Below, piece after piece: positions 9,949 through 19,092 of a DNA stretch of 64,000 bases (position 1 is its first letter; each line of letters starts with the position of its first letter). Position numbers and translations under genes: made by a program. The notes beneath the pieces were generated by a model, which was not told the origin of the DNA, made no database searches, and worked only from the letters and a program-made list of their open reading frames with translations. The DNA is from Nannocystis sp. (GTDB taxonomy: Bacteria; Myxococcota_A; Polyangia; Nannocystales; Nannocystaceae): assembly GCA_016712315.1 (NCBI GenBank), contig JADJRG010000013.1, positions 310,001 to 374,000 on the forward strand. Direction: 5' to 3'.

Positions 9949-11361
9949 ATGCGTAAGAGCGGCCGTCGCGCCTTTGACCCCACGCTGACCGAGCCACACT
10001 TGTGGAACGCCCTATCGGCCGGCGTGCTGGTCGAGTTCGACCAACGCCTCGGGCCGGCGCGGGTCGCAGAGGCGATCGAGGCGGCCGGGCTCTCACGCGA
10101 GTACCTCGAGACCCCCGATCGTTGGGCCTCCATCACCTTCCACGCCCGCTTCGCCGACGCCCTGGCGGCCGTGCTCGGGCTCCCCGGGCCGCCGCCGCAC
10201 GAGCACCCGTTTTGGCAGCACTGGCGGCGGGCGTCGTGGCGCTTCGCGGACGGCTCGGTCGGCAGCGCAGCGTGGCTGCAGATCTGGGCGATGGAGCGGC
10301 CCTCGGTCTACTTCGCCGATCTCGAGCGGCTCTACGCGTCGACGAATCAGATCAGCCGAGGGCGCTTGGTCGACCGCGGGGATGGTTGGTCGCGGATCGA
10401 GGTCACCGAGTCGACGGCCTTTGAGACCCGCCCCGCGGCGTGCTGGAGCCGGTACGGCCACTTCGAGAAGATCCCAGAGATCTGGGGCATGCCGATGGCG
10501 ACGATCGAGCACCCGCGCTGCCGCCACCGCGACCCGGGCCAGGCCTCGTGTATCTACACGGTGCGCTACGACGAGGGCGCTGCGCCGGCCCCAGAGGCCG
10601 CGCTGGCGCGGATCGCCGGGCTCCTCCGCGCCCAGATCGCCGGCATCATCGCCCAGCAGAAGGCGGGCTTCGTCGAGCACCGACGGGCGCTGCTCGCCCA
10701 GCGCAAGACGGCCAGCTACCTGCCGGCGAACGCGCTACGGGCGCTCGAGCTCGATCCCGAGCGCGAGCTCGCGCTCGGAGGCCATCGCTGCGACGGCGCC
10801 GTGCTCTTCGCCGACATCGTCGGCTTCACCTCCCGCTTCGCCGAGGCGAACGCCGAGGCGGTGGTCGAGCACCTGAACCTCTACTTCGAGGCGATGGACG
10901 CCGTGATCGCCGCGCACGGAGGGATCGTCGACAAGCGGATGGGCGACGGAATCATGGTGGTCTTCGTCGCGGTCGAGGCGCCGCGGACGCTCACCGAGCT
11001 GGGGGCCGCCGCCGTGCGCTGCGGGTTGGCGATGCAGCGAGCCCTACCGGCGTGCAACGCGGTGATCGTCGCGCAAGGGGGCGAACCGGTGGCGATCCGC
11101 GTCGGTGTGAGCTCAGGATCGCTGATCCAGGGCAACCTCGGGTCGGCGAGCCGGATGGAGTACACCGTGATCGGCGAGCCGGTGAACCTCGCGGCGCGGC
11201 TCCAGTCGGCGGCGGCGCCGGGGCGAGTGCTGACCCGCGCCGAGTCCCTGGTCGGCGCGCCAGAGCTGGCGCAGGCCGGTACGGCCCGCCAGGTGATGGC
11301 GAAGGGGATCGGCGAGGTCTGGGCGGTGGAGCTCGATCCCGGCGCGATCGAGGCCGTCTAG
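9949..11361 (+). CDS. Soluble class III adenylate/guanylate cyclase with N-terminal sensor
   Basis: This 470-residue protein starts at the ATG at 9949. The C-terminal half is a class III cyclase domain: metal-binding Asp in FADIVGF (D289) and KRMGDGI (D333), and the MEYTVIGEPVNLAARL segment that contributes the ribose/transition-state Asn and Arg. Residues 1-240 contain no membrane segment. Its Cys-spaced stretch near 165-205 (ACWSRYG ... CRHRDPGQASC) loosely resembles V4R/heme-NO-binding-like sensor folds, which is a weak assignment. It makes cyclic nucleotide in the cytoplasm in response to an unknown ligand. Its stop codon and that of the convergent kinase remnant share a CTAG palindrome at 11358-11361. 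Confidence 0.8.
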   Translation: MRKSGRRAFDPTLTEPHLWNALSAGVLVEFDQRLGPARVAEAIEAAGLSREYLETPDRWASITFHARFADALAAVLGLPGPPPHEHPFWQHWRRASWRFADGSVGSAAWLQIWAMERPSVYFADLERLYASTNQISRGRLVDRGDGWSRIEVTESTAFETRPAACWSRYGHFEKIPEIWGMPMATIEHPRCRHRDPGQASCIYTVRYDEGAAPAPEAALARIAGLLRAQIAGIIAQQKAGFVEHRRALLAQRKTASYLPANALRALELDPERELALGGHRCDGAVLFADIVGFTSRFAEANAEAVVEHLNLYFEAMDAVIAAHGGIVDKRMGDGIMVVFVAVEAPRTLTELGAAAVRCGLAMQRALPACNAVIVAQGGEPVAIRVGVSSGSLIQGNLGSASRMEYTVIGEPVNLAARLQSAAAPGRVLTRAESLVGAPELAQAGTARQVMAKGIGEVWAVELDPGAIEAV

Positions 11362-13787
11362 CGGGCCGACTCGCTCACCTCGCCGCGGGCTCGCAGCCAC
11401 CGCTCGATCTCCGCCGCCTTCGTCGGCGACAACAGCGGCTCGCGGACAAAGAGCCGCCGCGCCTCCTCGGCCAGCGCCCGCGCCTCATCATCATCGCCGC
11501 CGCTCGCCACGATCGCCTGCGCCAGCACGAAGAGCATCAGCGCCTCCTCCTCCGGCTCGCTGTGCGTGCCCGCCTGAGCCAGCTCTACCGCCCGCCGCGC
11601 GTAGCCGAGCGCCTGCGCCGCCTCACCGAGCCCGAGCAGCGAGCGCGCCAGCTCGCGATGGATCGGCGCCAGCTCCGGCCGCGACTCCCCCAGCGCCCGC
11701 GTCAGCGCCGCCAACCCCGCCGACAGCGGCTCCTTCGCCTCTGCGAAGCGCCCCACCTCGTTCAACATCTCACCGTAGTTCGCGCGGAAGATCGCCGTAT
11801 TCGGGTGCTCAAGCCCCAGCTTCGCCTCACCGATCGCCACCGCCCGCGCCAGCGCCGCCAGCGCCTCCTCGGACGCCCCACGTTTATGCAGCGCCACCGC
11901 GAGCGAGCTCAAGAACGCCGCCACGCTCGCGTGCTCGGCCCCCAGCAGCGCCTCACCGATCCGCACCGCCCGCCGCAGCTCGACGATCGCCCGCGCGAAG
12001 TCTCGCTCACGGATCGCCAGCTCACCGCGCTGAGACAGCACCTCCAGCACCCGCGGGTGCATCTCGCCCATCGACGCCTCGAAGATCGCCAGCGACGCGT
12101 CGAGCGCCGCCGCCGCCTCCGCGAAGCGGCGCTCCCTGGTCGCCAGCAGCCCGATCCTGCTCAGCACTAGGCCTAGTTGCGGGTGCCCCGGCCCGAACGC
12201 GCTCAGCGCCGCCGCGCGCGCCTTCTCGAGGCTCTCTCGCGCCTCATCGATCCGGCCCAGCTTGAACAGCGCCGCCGCCATACCGACCCGCAGCTCGACC
12301 AGGCTCGCGTGCTCCTCCCCAGAAAAGATCCGCTCACGCGCCGCGATCGCCCGCGAGAAGCGCTCACGCGCCCCCTCGTAGTCGCCGCGCAGCACCGACG
12401 CGCCCGCCGCCGCGGCGAGCAGCTCTGCCTCTTGCAGCGGCGCTCCCCCGTGTCGGATCTCCGCGTCGGCGACCCGCACCCACCGATCTGCGGCGGTGAA
12501 GTCGCTACGACCCGCGCTCACCACCGTCACGGAGAGCAGCGCCGCCTCGATCGCCGCCGCGTCATGTCCCAACGCCCGCGCCTCGAAGTACGCCTCTTCG
12601 AGCGCCACCTCCGCGGGCGCGTACTCGCCCTTGCTCGCGAGCAAGCGCCCGCGCGTCAGCGTCACCTCCACCAACAGCGGCGCATACGCGATCCGAGCGG
12701 CGGCCTCTGCTAGCGCCGCCACCCGCTCCTGCCCCGCCTCGTGGCGCCCTGCCCGTTCGAGCGCCCGCACCTCCGCCAAGCCGCCGCGCAGCGCCGCCAC
12801 CTCGGCCGCGATCGAAGGGTCATCGGGGGGCCGCAGCCGCGCCTTGAGGTACTCCAGATCCTCGCACGCGGCGACCCGCGGCAGCGCCCCGACCGCCGAG
12901 CTCGCCTCCTCGACCACCGCTGCGTCCGCGTCTTGGAGGAGCCCCACCAGCGCCGCCAGCTCCTGCCGTCGCTGCGCCAAGCACGACATCTGCAGATCCA
13001 ACAGCTCCCCCGAGCGCTCGCCGCGACGATGGCTGAGGCAAGCCTGCTCATGCATCGTCAACCAATCGGCGCGGTACGAGTCGAGATCGCGGCTCGCCCG
13101 CTCCGCCGCCGCGCTCGCGTACGGGATCCCCGTCGCGAGCAAGCTCGCGCGCACGGCGGCCCGCGCCGCGTCGTCCCACACCCCTCCCAGCTCAGCGGCG
13201 CCCCCTTGGCAAGCCTCGAGCTCGCGCTGCACCAACCAGCCGCTCAGCGCCCCCACGGCGATGACCGCCGCCGCAGCCGTCCCCCCGATCGCCGCCCGCC
13301 GACGCCAAACCGCCCAAGGGTCGAGCTCGAGCGCCGCCAGCAGCGCGGCCATCGACGGCCAACGCGCCTCTGGGGTCACCTCGAGCCCCTTCATCAGCGC
13401 CTTACGGATCCGAGCGGGCACCTCACGCCCGCGCGTCGGCGGCGTCACCCGCCGCTGCAGCACCGCCCGCATGATCTCTCCTTGGTCTTTGCCGGCGAAC
13501 GGTCGCACCCCGAAGAGCAGCTCATACGTCGTCACGCAGAACGCGAACAGATCGGCCCGCCCGTCCGCCGTCTCGCGCAGGTGCTGCTCGGGCGACATAT
13601 ACGCCGGCGTCCCGATCAGCGAGTGCGCCGCCGTCAGCTCGCTCTCCAGAGTATTTGTCGACAACGAAGAGCGACCCACCGCCAGCACCCGGTCCCCGCT
13701 CGCCGGCTCCTGCTCCGCCCGCACCAGCCCGAAGTCCAGCACCCGAACCCGCCCATCACGGCCGATCATCACGTTGTCGGGCTTAAA
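11358..13787 (-). pseudogene. Ser/Thr kinase-TPR protein, C-terminal part only (5' part missing)
   Basis: The frame opens, with a TAG directly upstream, at the codons for FKPDNVMIG of the kinase catalytic loop. It has DFG (VLDFGLVRA), the activation segment and APE-like GTPAYMSPEQ, then the rest of the C-lobe, one membrane helix (IGGTAAAAVIAVGALSGWL) and about 600 residues of TPR-like helical repeats. The whole N-lobe (P-loop, Lys, HRD) is absent, so it cannot be an active kinase. A kinase fragment ending in exactly the same codons, on the same strand and in the right order, lies at 33725-34348. The two would join into one protein of about 1010 residues, the normal size for this family. A GTG at 13772 could start a truncated product. 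Confidence 0.85.
13774..13787. repeat. Left attachment-like repeat at the kinase break
   Basis: The plus-strand TTGTCGGGCTTAAA matches 13 of 14 bases of the repeat at 33720-33733. The 9-bp identical core GGGCTTAAA reads Phe-Lys-Pro (TTT AAG CCC) on the minus strand, in frame with both kinase halves. Its place at both broken ends and next to a recombinase tail fits an attL/attR core. Confidence 0.65.
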
Positions 13788-13821
13788 CTAGCCCTTTGCG
13801 CGTCTACTGGCCCCTGAGCCC

Positions 13822-14067
13822 CTACTCGTGGCGGGTGACCAATTTGGGCCTGGTTTGGGCCCTGGATCCCGCGGTCTCGGGGGTCGCGCGCCAGAAGGCG
13901 GCGGCCTCGATCGCGGCTGTCTCTCCGGCCAGGTGCACGTAGCGCTGGGTGGTAGCGATCCGCGGCTGCCGCCACAACCGCACCAGACCGAGGGGCGCGA
14001 GGCAGGCGTCGTAAAAAGCGCCAGCGCGCTCGAGATCAGCGACGCCGAGTGAAATGTGATCGTACAT
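13822..14067 (-). pseudogene. Chimera: VOC-family N-terminus fused to tyrosine-recombinase C-terminus
   Basis: This is an 81-codon frame with a good AGGAG site 7 bases before its ATG. Residues 1-33 are the N-terminal strand and helix of a VOC/glyoxalase-like protein (MYDHISLGVADLERAGAFYD). From about residue 36 the sequence becomes IATTQRYVHLAGE, the box II end of tyrosine site-specific recombinases with the catalytic Tyr (Y43), then a 38-residue tail ending TRPKLVTRHE. Neither half is a complete domain. The fusion point is near 13967. It probably arose by deletion or illegitimate recombination between a VOC gene and the element's integrase. Confidence 0.75.
13841..13861. repeat. Dispersed repeat copy 1, two TTTGGGCC units
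   Basis: A 21-bp sequence that matches 20244-20264 at 18 of 21 bases. On the minus strand it codes the AQTRPK end of the recombinase tail, while the other copy codes AQTWPK. This suggests that a second recombinase 3' end lies near 20.25 kb. Confidence 0.55.
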
Positions 14068-14334
14068 CACCCGGCTCCTGCCGCCTGCCGCCTCCCCTGT
14101 CAAGCGTTCACGACCAACACCGCCGCCGACGCCTGCCCGGCTCCGCCCAGCGCCGGCGCCATCGACACCGCCGTCGGAGGCCGTCGCCAGGGAGCGTGGT
14201 GGCGAGCAGGCGGTTGCGCCCCATCGCCCACCCGCAGGACACCCAAGCCCGGCGATCTCATGCGCAATTTTTCGGACAAGCAACCTCGGGGGGGCTCCTT
14301 GCGGCGGCGCCCGGGCTCGTGTTCCAATGGGGAC

Positions 14335-15087
14335 GTGCTCCGCGGCGTATCCGTCCTCCTCGCGTTCACCGCCGGGTGCTTCGTCGACGATCCGATCGCG
14401 AGCTCGGGGGAGACGAGCCACGGGATCTCGGAGGGGTCGTCGAGCACGAGCGGCGACGCGAGCGGGACCACGGCGGCCCCAGTGTGCGGCGATGGCCACG
14501 TCGACGACGACGAGGGCTGCGACGACGGCAACGACGTGGCGGGTGACGGTTGCGACCCTACGTGTGCGGTCGAGCCGCCGCCGCTCTATGCCTTCGTCAC
14601 CGAGGCGAAGGTGACGGGCGCGGTCGGTCCGCTGGCGACGGCGGACGCGCTCTGCCAGATGGAGGCGGCGGCGGCGGGGCTCGGCGGTACGTACATGGCG
14701 TGGCTCAGCCCGAACAACACGCAGGCGCCGGTCTTCCGCTTCGCCCCGCACACGCGCGCGTACGTGCTGCCGGGGCCGGATCAACCGCTCCTGGCGGTCG
14801 GGATCGAGGGGCTCATCGGCACGATCCACGAGCGTGGGCTCAATCGCTACGCGAGCGGGGTGGAACTGGCGGCGGCGGGGGGGTGCAGCGCGGAGAGCCT
14901 CGTGTGGACCGGGACGAGCAACGACGGGACCGCGGAGAACGACACGTGCGAGGGCTTCTCGAGCGCGGATCCGGCGCTGAAGGGGCGGGCCGGCCGCTTC
15001 ACCGCGAACGGCGCGGGCTGGACCACCCACTGCGCGATCCAGTGCGATAGCGAGCTGCCGATCTACTGCTTCGAGGCGCCGCCCTGA
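14335..15087 (+). CDS. DUF4215/DUF1554-like Cys-rich lipoprotein
   Basis: This 250-residue protein uses the GTG at 14335, chosen because it directly precedes a lipoprotein signal (LRGVSVLLAFTAGC) and has a GGGG site upstream. A Ser/Thr/Gly linker follows. Residues about 45-75 form one Cys-rich repeat (CGDGHVDDDEGCDDGN ... CDPTC) of the DUF4215 type found in myxobacterial surface proteins. The rest (YAFVTEAKVTG, MAWLSPN, SLVWTGTSNDG, THCAIQC) resembles DUF1554-like C-type-lectin/endostatin-fold domains seen in Leptospira and myxobacteria. It is expected to be anchored in the outer membrane; ligand unknown. It is intact, unlike several neighbours in the element. Confidence 0.75.
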   Translation: MLRGVSVLLAFTAGCFVDDPIASSGETSHGISEGSSSTSGDASGTTAAPVCGDGHVDDDEGCDDGNDVAGDGCDPTCAVEPPPLYAFVTEAKVTGAVGPLATADALCQMEAAAAGLGGTYMAWLSPNNTQAPVFRFAPHTRAYVLPGPDQPLLAVGIEGLIGTIHERGLNRYASGVELAAAGGCSAESLVWTGTSNDGTAENDTCEGFSSADPALKGRAGRFTANGAGWTTHCAIQCDSELPIYCFEAPP

Positions 15088-15148
15088 CCGCGCCGTGACC
15101 GGGGCTCGAGGAGGCTCACCCGCGTTGGAGGATCGCCAGCGTCCACGT

Positions 15149-15244
15149 ATGGAGCTACTCCGCAGCGAGAGCTGCGATGGGGTCCTGCTCTTCGAGCGCA
15201 CCCCCGAAGTCACCCGCCTCATCACCGAGTTCCTCGAACGTTAA
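15149..15244 (+). pseudogene. Possible 3' fragment of an alpha/beta-hydrolase
   Basis: A 31-codon frame from an ATG ends LLFERTPEVTRLITEFLER. The phrase resembles the last helix of alpha/beta-hydrolases (F-x-E-x-P-E-x-x-x-x-L-I-x-x-F-L). The catalytic part is absent. The call rests on one short motif and could be chance. Confidence 0.3.
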
Positions 15245-15274
15245 CGCCGCTTGGCAGCGGTCTACGAGGTTCCT

Positions 15275-15546
15275 CTATGGCACCCCGCAGAAGCCGACGT
15301 GCTCCATACCCTCCGGCACATCGAATCCTTTGGCGATAAACGCCACACACTCAGCCCCCTGGCTTGCCAACGCGCAAGCATTGGGCGCACGAACGTCGCA
15401 GTATGACGTGCAGCAGCCATCTCCCGCGCACGGGGTGAGCCATTGTTCTGGCATGCAGACTCGCCGCCAGCGCCAACTTCACCGAGCGCGCCCACGATCG
15501 CAACATCGAGGACGGCGTCGGTCTCGTGTGCGGCTACGCTTACGTT
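15275..15546 (-). pseudogene. Frameshifted 3' end of a Cys-rich exported protein
   Basis: Codons 15454-15275 read a Cys-rich C-terminus (CAGDGCCTSYCDV, ANACALASQGAECVAF, GMEHVGFCGVP) of a kind common at the ends of Nannocystaceae secreted proteins. Just upstream the coding character continues in another frame (DAVLDVAIVGALGEVGAG) and would join at ESAC|MPEQW by a one-base shift near 15455. The 5' part is missing and the upstream end touches the stop of the GAD-like gene. It is probably a decayed fragment. Confidence 0.55.
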
Positions 15547-16184
15547 CTTAGCGACAGGAGCAGCTCGAGGTGCACCAGGGCGTCGCCCTTGGCGACGTTC
15601 TCGATCGTCTCAGCGCCCCCGAGCGCGAGGGCCGGCGCGAAGTGGAACGCCTCGCCCGCCGCGAGCTTGCCGTGGACCTTGAGGGCCTGCGGGAACAGCG
15701 CAGGCCGGAAGCTCGGGCTCATGCCGAAGATGTCCGTGCGGCCTTCTCCTGCCGGATCGAGCGCTGCGAGCGCGTCTTCGAGGGTCCAACTCATAAAGCC
15801 GATCCTGCCGTAGTGGGGATCGAGGAGCTGAATGTCGAAGGGCTCGTTCTCCTCTGGCACCCGGTCCGCTGAGCCCAAGCGGCGCACGTAGATGAGCTCG
15901 CCGAAGCCTGTGAGCAACAAGGGGGTGTAGACGCGCCCCGGGCGGGTGGCGGGGATGGGGACCCACCGGGCGAGTGTGTCCCGGAAGGCCCGCGGGTCCA
16001 CGAGCTGTAGGCGCCCCTCGCCGAACGACGATAACCCGTGCTCCTGCCAGAGCTGCACCACGGCCTCGGGGACGTCGGCGCGGCACGCGTCGAGCATGCC
16101 CTCCGGCGCGGGGCGTGCTTCGTCGATTGGAAAGGTGTTCGGCATGATTGTCACGCGCGCGAGAATAACCCACTTCGACGTCAC
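15540..16184 (-). CDS. GAD-like/Tdi1-type immunity-like protein
   Basis: This 214-residue soluble protein starts at the GTG at 16184, which is preceded at 8 bases by a near-perfect AAGGAGG (CTCCTT at 16194-16199 on the plus strand); the ATGs at 16145 and 16208 lack this. The N-terminal half (ACRADVPEAVVQLWQEHGL, VDPRAFRDTLARW) fits the GAD-like domain. The C-terminal half (IYVRRLGSADR, SFRPALFPQALKVHGKL, ALALGG) fits the DUF1851/Tdi1-C region. Such two-domain proteins are often immunity partners of toxic effectors. No toxin gene is adjacent, so it may be an orphan immunity gene carried by the element. Confidence 0.65.
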   Translation of the reverse strand: MTSKWVILARVTIMPNTFPIDEARPAPEGMLDACRADVPEAVVQLWQEHGLSSFGEGRLQLVDPRAFRDTLARWVPIPATRPGRVYTPLLLTGFGELIYVRRLGSADRVPEENEPFDIQLLDPHYGRIGFMSWTLEDALAALDPAGEGRTDIFGMSPSFRPALFPQALKVHGKLAAGEAFHFAPALALGGAETIENVAKGDALVHLELLLSLRT

Positions 16185-16235
16185 CCCGCAGACCTCCTTG
16201 AAGTACACGGACGTCGACGGATCGAGCGGCCGCTC

Positions 16236-18014
16236 TCAGCAGCCATCCCCATGAACCCCCACCGACGCGTCTGCCCCCCGGCGCGCCGCGAGGAAGGTGC
16301 CGCAGCGGCGGGCGCCTCGGCGCAGGAGAGGTTCGCCGTCGCGGGCGACCTCGACGCCGCCGACATAGACGTGGCGGGCGGCGTCGCCGCGGTTGACGCA
16401 GCGCTCGAGGCCGCCGAGCTCCGGGAAAGGGGCGAGGTGGATCTGCTCGACGCGCTCGTCGAGGCGGGTCGGATCGATGACGGCGAGATCGGCGCGGCGG
16501 CCCTCGGCGAGCACGCCGACGTCGAGGCCGAACCAAGCGGCTTGCTCGCCGGTGAGGCGGTGAACCGCGCGCTCCAGGGTCATGATCGGGCGCCCCGATC
16601 GTTCGGCGTCGAGCACTCGCTTGAGCATACGTAGCGGGAAATTATAAAAAGCCATGCTGCGGAGGTGGGCGCCGGCGTCCGAGAAGCCGATGAGAGTGCC
16701 TGGGTCGTTCATAATCCGCGCGAGGACCTCGGGGCGGTGATTGGCGAGGCAGGTGTGCCAGCGGAGGGCGCTGTCGTGCTCGGTGAGCAGGTCGATGAAG
16801 GCGCTGGCGGGGTCTTGACCGCGAGCTTCGGCGACTTGAGTGAAAGAGCGGCCGACGACGGCGGGGTCGGGGCAGGCGAGGATGACGGCGTCGCTGAGGT
16901 CGCGGTGCCATACGCGGGGAGCGAGGCGCTTGCGGAGCTCGCGGCGGAAGGCGCGGCGCCAGGTCGGGTCGCGGAGGAGGGCGCGGCGCCGCTCCAGATC
17001 GCGGGCGAGGTCGCGGATCGCCTGGCCAGCGGGGAACTCTTCAAAGAGCACCGAGTCCATGCCGTCGTAGTAGAGGTCAAAAGGGACTGGGGGGCTCTGC
17101 CAGCGGAGGTCGCCGCCAAAGACGCGGTTGGTGATGAACGCGAGGGCGTGGGTGAGGCCGTAGATGTAGCTGTCGGCCTTGAGGTCCATCATGGAGATGA
17201 GGGTGGTTCGCAGCGGCGCGCGGACGCCGAAGCCGCCGCTCTCGAGCACCATGCGGAGGACGTTGACGCGCGTGACCAGGTTGGGGGCTGTCTGGTGGAT
17301 CGCGCCGCGGCGCCGAAGGACGGCGTGGAGGCGGCGGCGCTCGGGGGCGCGGGCGTAGCTGGAGGGGAGCGATTTGGACCACTCGCGGTCGCCGTCGAGG
17401 CGGTCCCAGGGGTTGGTCATCTCCGAGAGGCCGAGCAGGCCGCAGTCGAGGGCCTGCTCGAGCAAGCGCTCCATGGCGGCGAGGGCGCCCGAGCTGGGGC
17501 GTGCGCGTGGATCAACGGCGGCAGAGAGGCCCATGGTGGCGGCGCGGATGTCCGAGTGGCCGAGGTAGGCGGCGACGTTGGCGCCGAGCGGGTGGCGGTC
17601 GATCCAGTCGCGCCAGCCGGCGGGATCGCGCCAGGTCTTGATCTCCCGGAGGAGCGGCAGGACGTGCTCGCGAGGCACACCTTCGACGCGGGTGAAGAGA
17701 TCAGAGCAGTCGTCGGCGTCGGCGGCGACGAACGAGATCGAGCAGGAGCCGAGGAAGACGGTGGTGACGCCGTGGCGGACGCTCTCGCCCAAGTGGGGGG
17801 CGAGCGCGACCTCGGCGTCATAGTGGGTGTGGTTGTCGATGAAGCCAGGGAGCACCCAGCAGCCGGCGGCTTCGACGATCTCGGCGTCCTCGGGGGCGTG
17901 CAGGTGAGGGCTGATCGCGGAGACGAGGCCGTCTCGGAGGAGCACGTCGGCCGCACGAGCGGGGGCTTGGGTGCCGTCGATGACGAGGCCAGCGCGGATG
18001 ACGATCGGTCGCAT
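16236..18014 (-). CDS. Amidohydrolase, N-acyl-D-amino-acid deacylase-like
   Basis: This 592-residue metal-dependent hydrolase has the composite amidohydrolase fold: an N-terminal beta-sandwich segment (VIDGTQAPARAADVLLRDG), the metal-binding motif PGFIDNHTHYD (H62, H64), and a C-terminal closing strand region (RRADLAVIDPTRLDERVEQIH, VYVGGVEVARDGEP). The HTHYD form and the length are typical of D-aminoacylases and related deacylases, which remove N-acyl groups from D-amino acids. Substrate cannot be fixed from sequence; dihydroorotase/hydantoinase-like activity is a less likely alternative. It is intact and tandem with the upstream SDR gene (81 bp gap), so they may share a promoter. Confidence 0.8.
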   Translation of the reverse strand: MRPIVIRAGLVIDGTQAPARAADVLLRDGLVSAISPHLHAPEDAEIVEAAGCWVLPGFIDNHTHYDAEVALAPHLGESVRHGVTTVFLGSCSISFVAADADDCSDLFTRVEGVPREHVLPLLREIKTWRDPAGWRDWIDRHPLGANVAAYLGHSDIRAATMGLSAAVDPRARPSSGALAAMERLLEQALDCGLLGLSEMTNPWDRLDGDREWSKSLPSSYARAPERRRLHAVLRRRGAIHQTAPNLVTRVNVLRMVLESGGFGVRAPLRTTLISMMDLKADSYIYGLTHALAFITNRVFGGDLRWQSPPVPFDLYYDGMDSVLFEEFPAGQAIRDLARDLERRRALLRDPTWRRAFRRELRKRLAPRVWHRDLSDAVILACPDPAVVGRSFTQVAEARGQDPASAFIDLLTEHDSALRWHTCLANHRPEVLARIMNDPGTLIGFSDAGAHLRSMAFYNFPLRMLKRVLDAERSGRPIMTLERAVHRLTGEQAAWFGLDVGVLAEGRRADLAVIDPTRLDERVEQIHLAPFPELGGLERCVNRGDAARHVYVGGVEVARDGEPLLRRGARRCGTFLAARRGADASVGVHGDGC

Positions 18015-18095
18015 ACGCGACTCTATACCAGCGCGGCCGCGATCCCTGCCGATAAACGTCCAGCTCGATCGGTCCCGCTCCCGGCTGGCAGCTCG

Positions 18096-18992
18096 TCAGC
18101 CGGCCCAGTCAGGGGGGCATCCCGCGAGCTGCGCGGCGAGGGTCCAGAAGCGCTCCTGCAGCCCGACGTCCTGGGCCGCGGCGCTCGCCGCGAGCGGACG
18201 TTGATCGGCGTAGAAGGCGCCTGTCACGCCGTCGAGGGCCGTATCACAGGCCATGAACGCCAGCGACGCGACGGCGTCCTCGATGCGCGTCGCAAATGGC
18301 ATATGCGGCATGATGTGACGCATGACGAGGCGCATGAGCCCGGTCGTCGACGCCGCCGCCGTCGTCGGCACAAAGCCCGGGCAGACCCCGTTGACGGTCA
18401 CATCGCGGCCGGCGCGGCGGGCCAGCGCGAAGGTGAACCACAGGAGGGCCAGCTTCGAGTTCTTGTAGGCCCGATCGGCCGTGTAGCCCCGCTCGAGCCC
18501 AGGATCGTCGAAGTCGAACGACGGCGGCCCACCTCGCGCATTCTCGAGGTGGAGGCGCGATGACACGGTGACGACGCGGGGGCGAGTCCCGCGCCGCAGC
18601 GCCGGCCACAGCGCCCGCGTGAGCACCAGCGGAGCGAGCACGTTGACCGCGAGGGTCTGCTCGCGGCCCTCCTGAGTCACGAGGCGGACGGGGCTCTGCT
18701 GCAATATGCCTGCATTATGAAACAAAACATCGAGGGCGATCCCCTGCTCGGTGAGCGTCTCCCCCAGGCGGGCGACGTCGGCGAGGACGCTGAGATCGAC
18801 GACGATGGGGACGAGCTCCGCGGCGGGGTGCACGCCGCGGAGCGCGGCCACCGTGTCGTCGCCGGCGGCGACGGTGCGCACGGTGAAGAGCACGCGGTGG
18901 CCGCCGCGGGCGAGGCGCTCGACGAGCCCGCGGCCGAGACCGCGGCCGCCGCCTGTGACGAGGATGGAACGCTGCTCCACGATGACCTCCAC
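18096..18992 (-). CDS. Short-chain dehydrogenase/reductase
   Basis: This 298-residue classical-type SDR has a Rossmann fold. The cofactor motif is TGGGRGLG (residues 13-20), NAG is at 93-95, the Ser is in VTVSS (S144/S145) and the catalytic pair is Y176 and K180 in AYKNSK. The PG motif is in GVCPGFVPT. Length and the central insert after the Ser resemble retinol-dehydrogenase/WW-oxidoreductase-like SDRs that use NADP(H). The substrate is unknown. An ATG six codons in (EQRSILVTG region) would also keep the fold. It precedes the deacylase gene on the same strand. Confidence 0.85.
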   Translation of the reverse strand: MEVIVEQRSILVTGGGRGLGRGLVERLARGGHRVLFTVRTVAAGDDTVAALRGVHPAAELVPIVVDLSVLADVARLGETLTEQGIALDVLFHNAGILQQSPVRLVTQEGREQTLAVNVLAPLVLTRALWPALRRGTRPRVVTVSSRLHLENARGGPPSFDFDDPGLERGYTADRAYKNSKLALLWFTFALARRAGRDVTVNGVCPGFVPTTAAASTTGLMRLVMRHIMPHMPFATRIEDAVASLAFMACDTALDGVTGAFYADQRPLAASAAAQDVGLQERFWTLAAQLAGCPPDWAG

Positions 18993-19092
18993 GCCCCGAC
19001 GAGCGCGGCGTCAGCATAGCCCAGATCGCTCGCCGCGTGCAGGTGGACCCCGAAGGCTGAGACGCTCACCCGGCTGCGTCTCGCCGACCCGC

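Noticed and set aside
14100..14280. Minus-strand frame ending GGAGQASAAVLVVNA, suggestive of a gene 3' end
   Set aside because: Only about 20 residues look protein-like and no family could be named; too weak to list.
14068..15225. Upstream extension of the chimeric minus-strand frame to 467 codons
   Set aside because: The extension is antisense to the DUF4215 lipoprotein and is Arg-rich shadow sequence. A good ribosome site and the VOC-like start place initiation at 14067.
16665..18563. 632-codon plus-strand frame
   Set aside because: Antisense to the deacylase and SDR genes, which carry complete family motifs; the plus frame is Val/Gly/Ala/Glu-rich without any motif.
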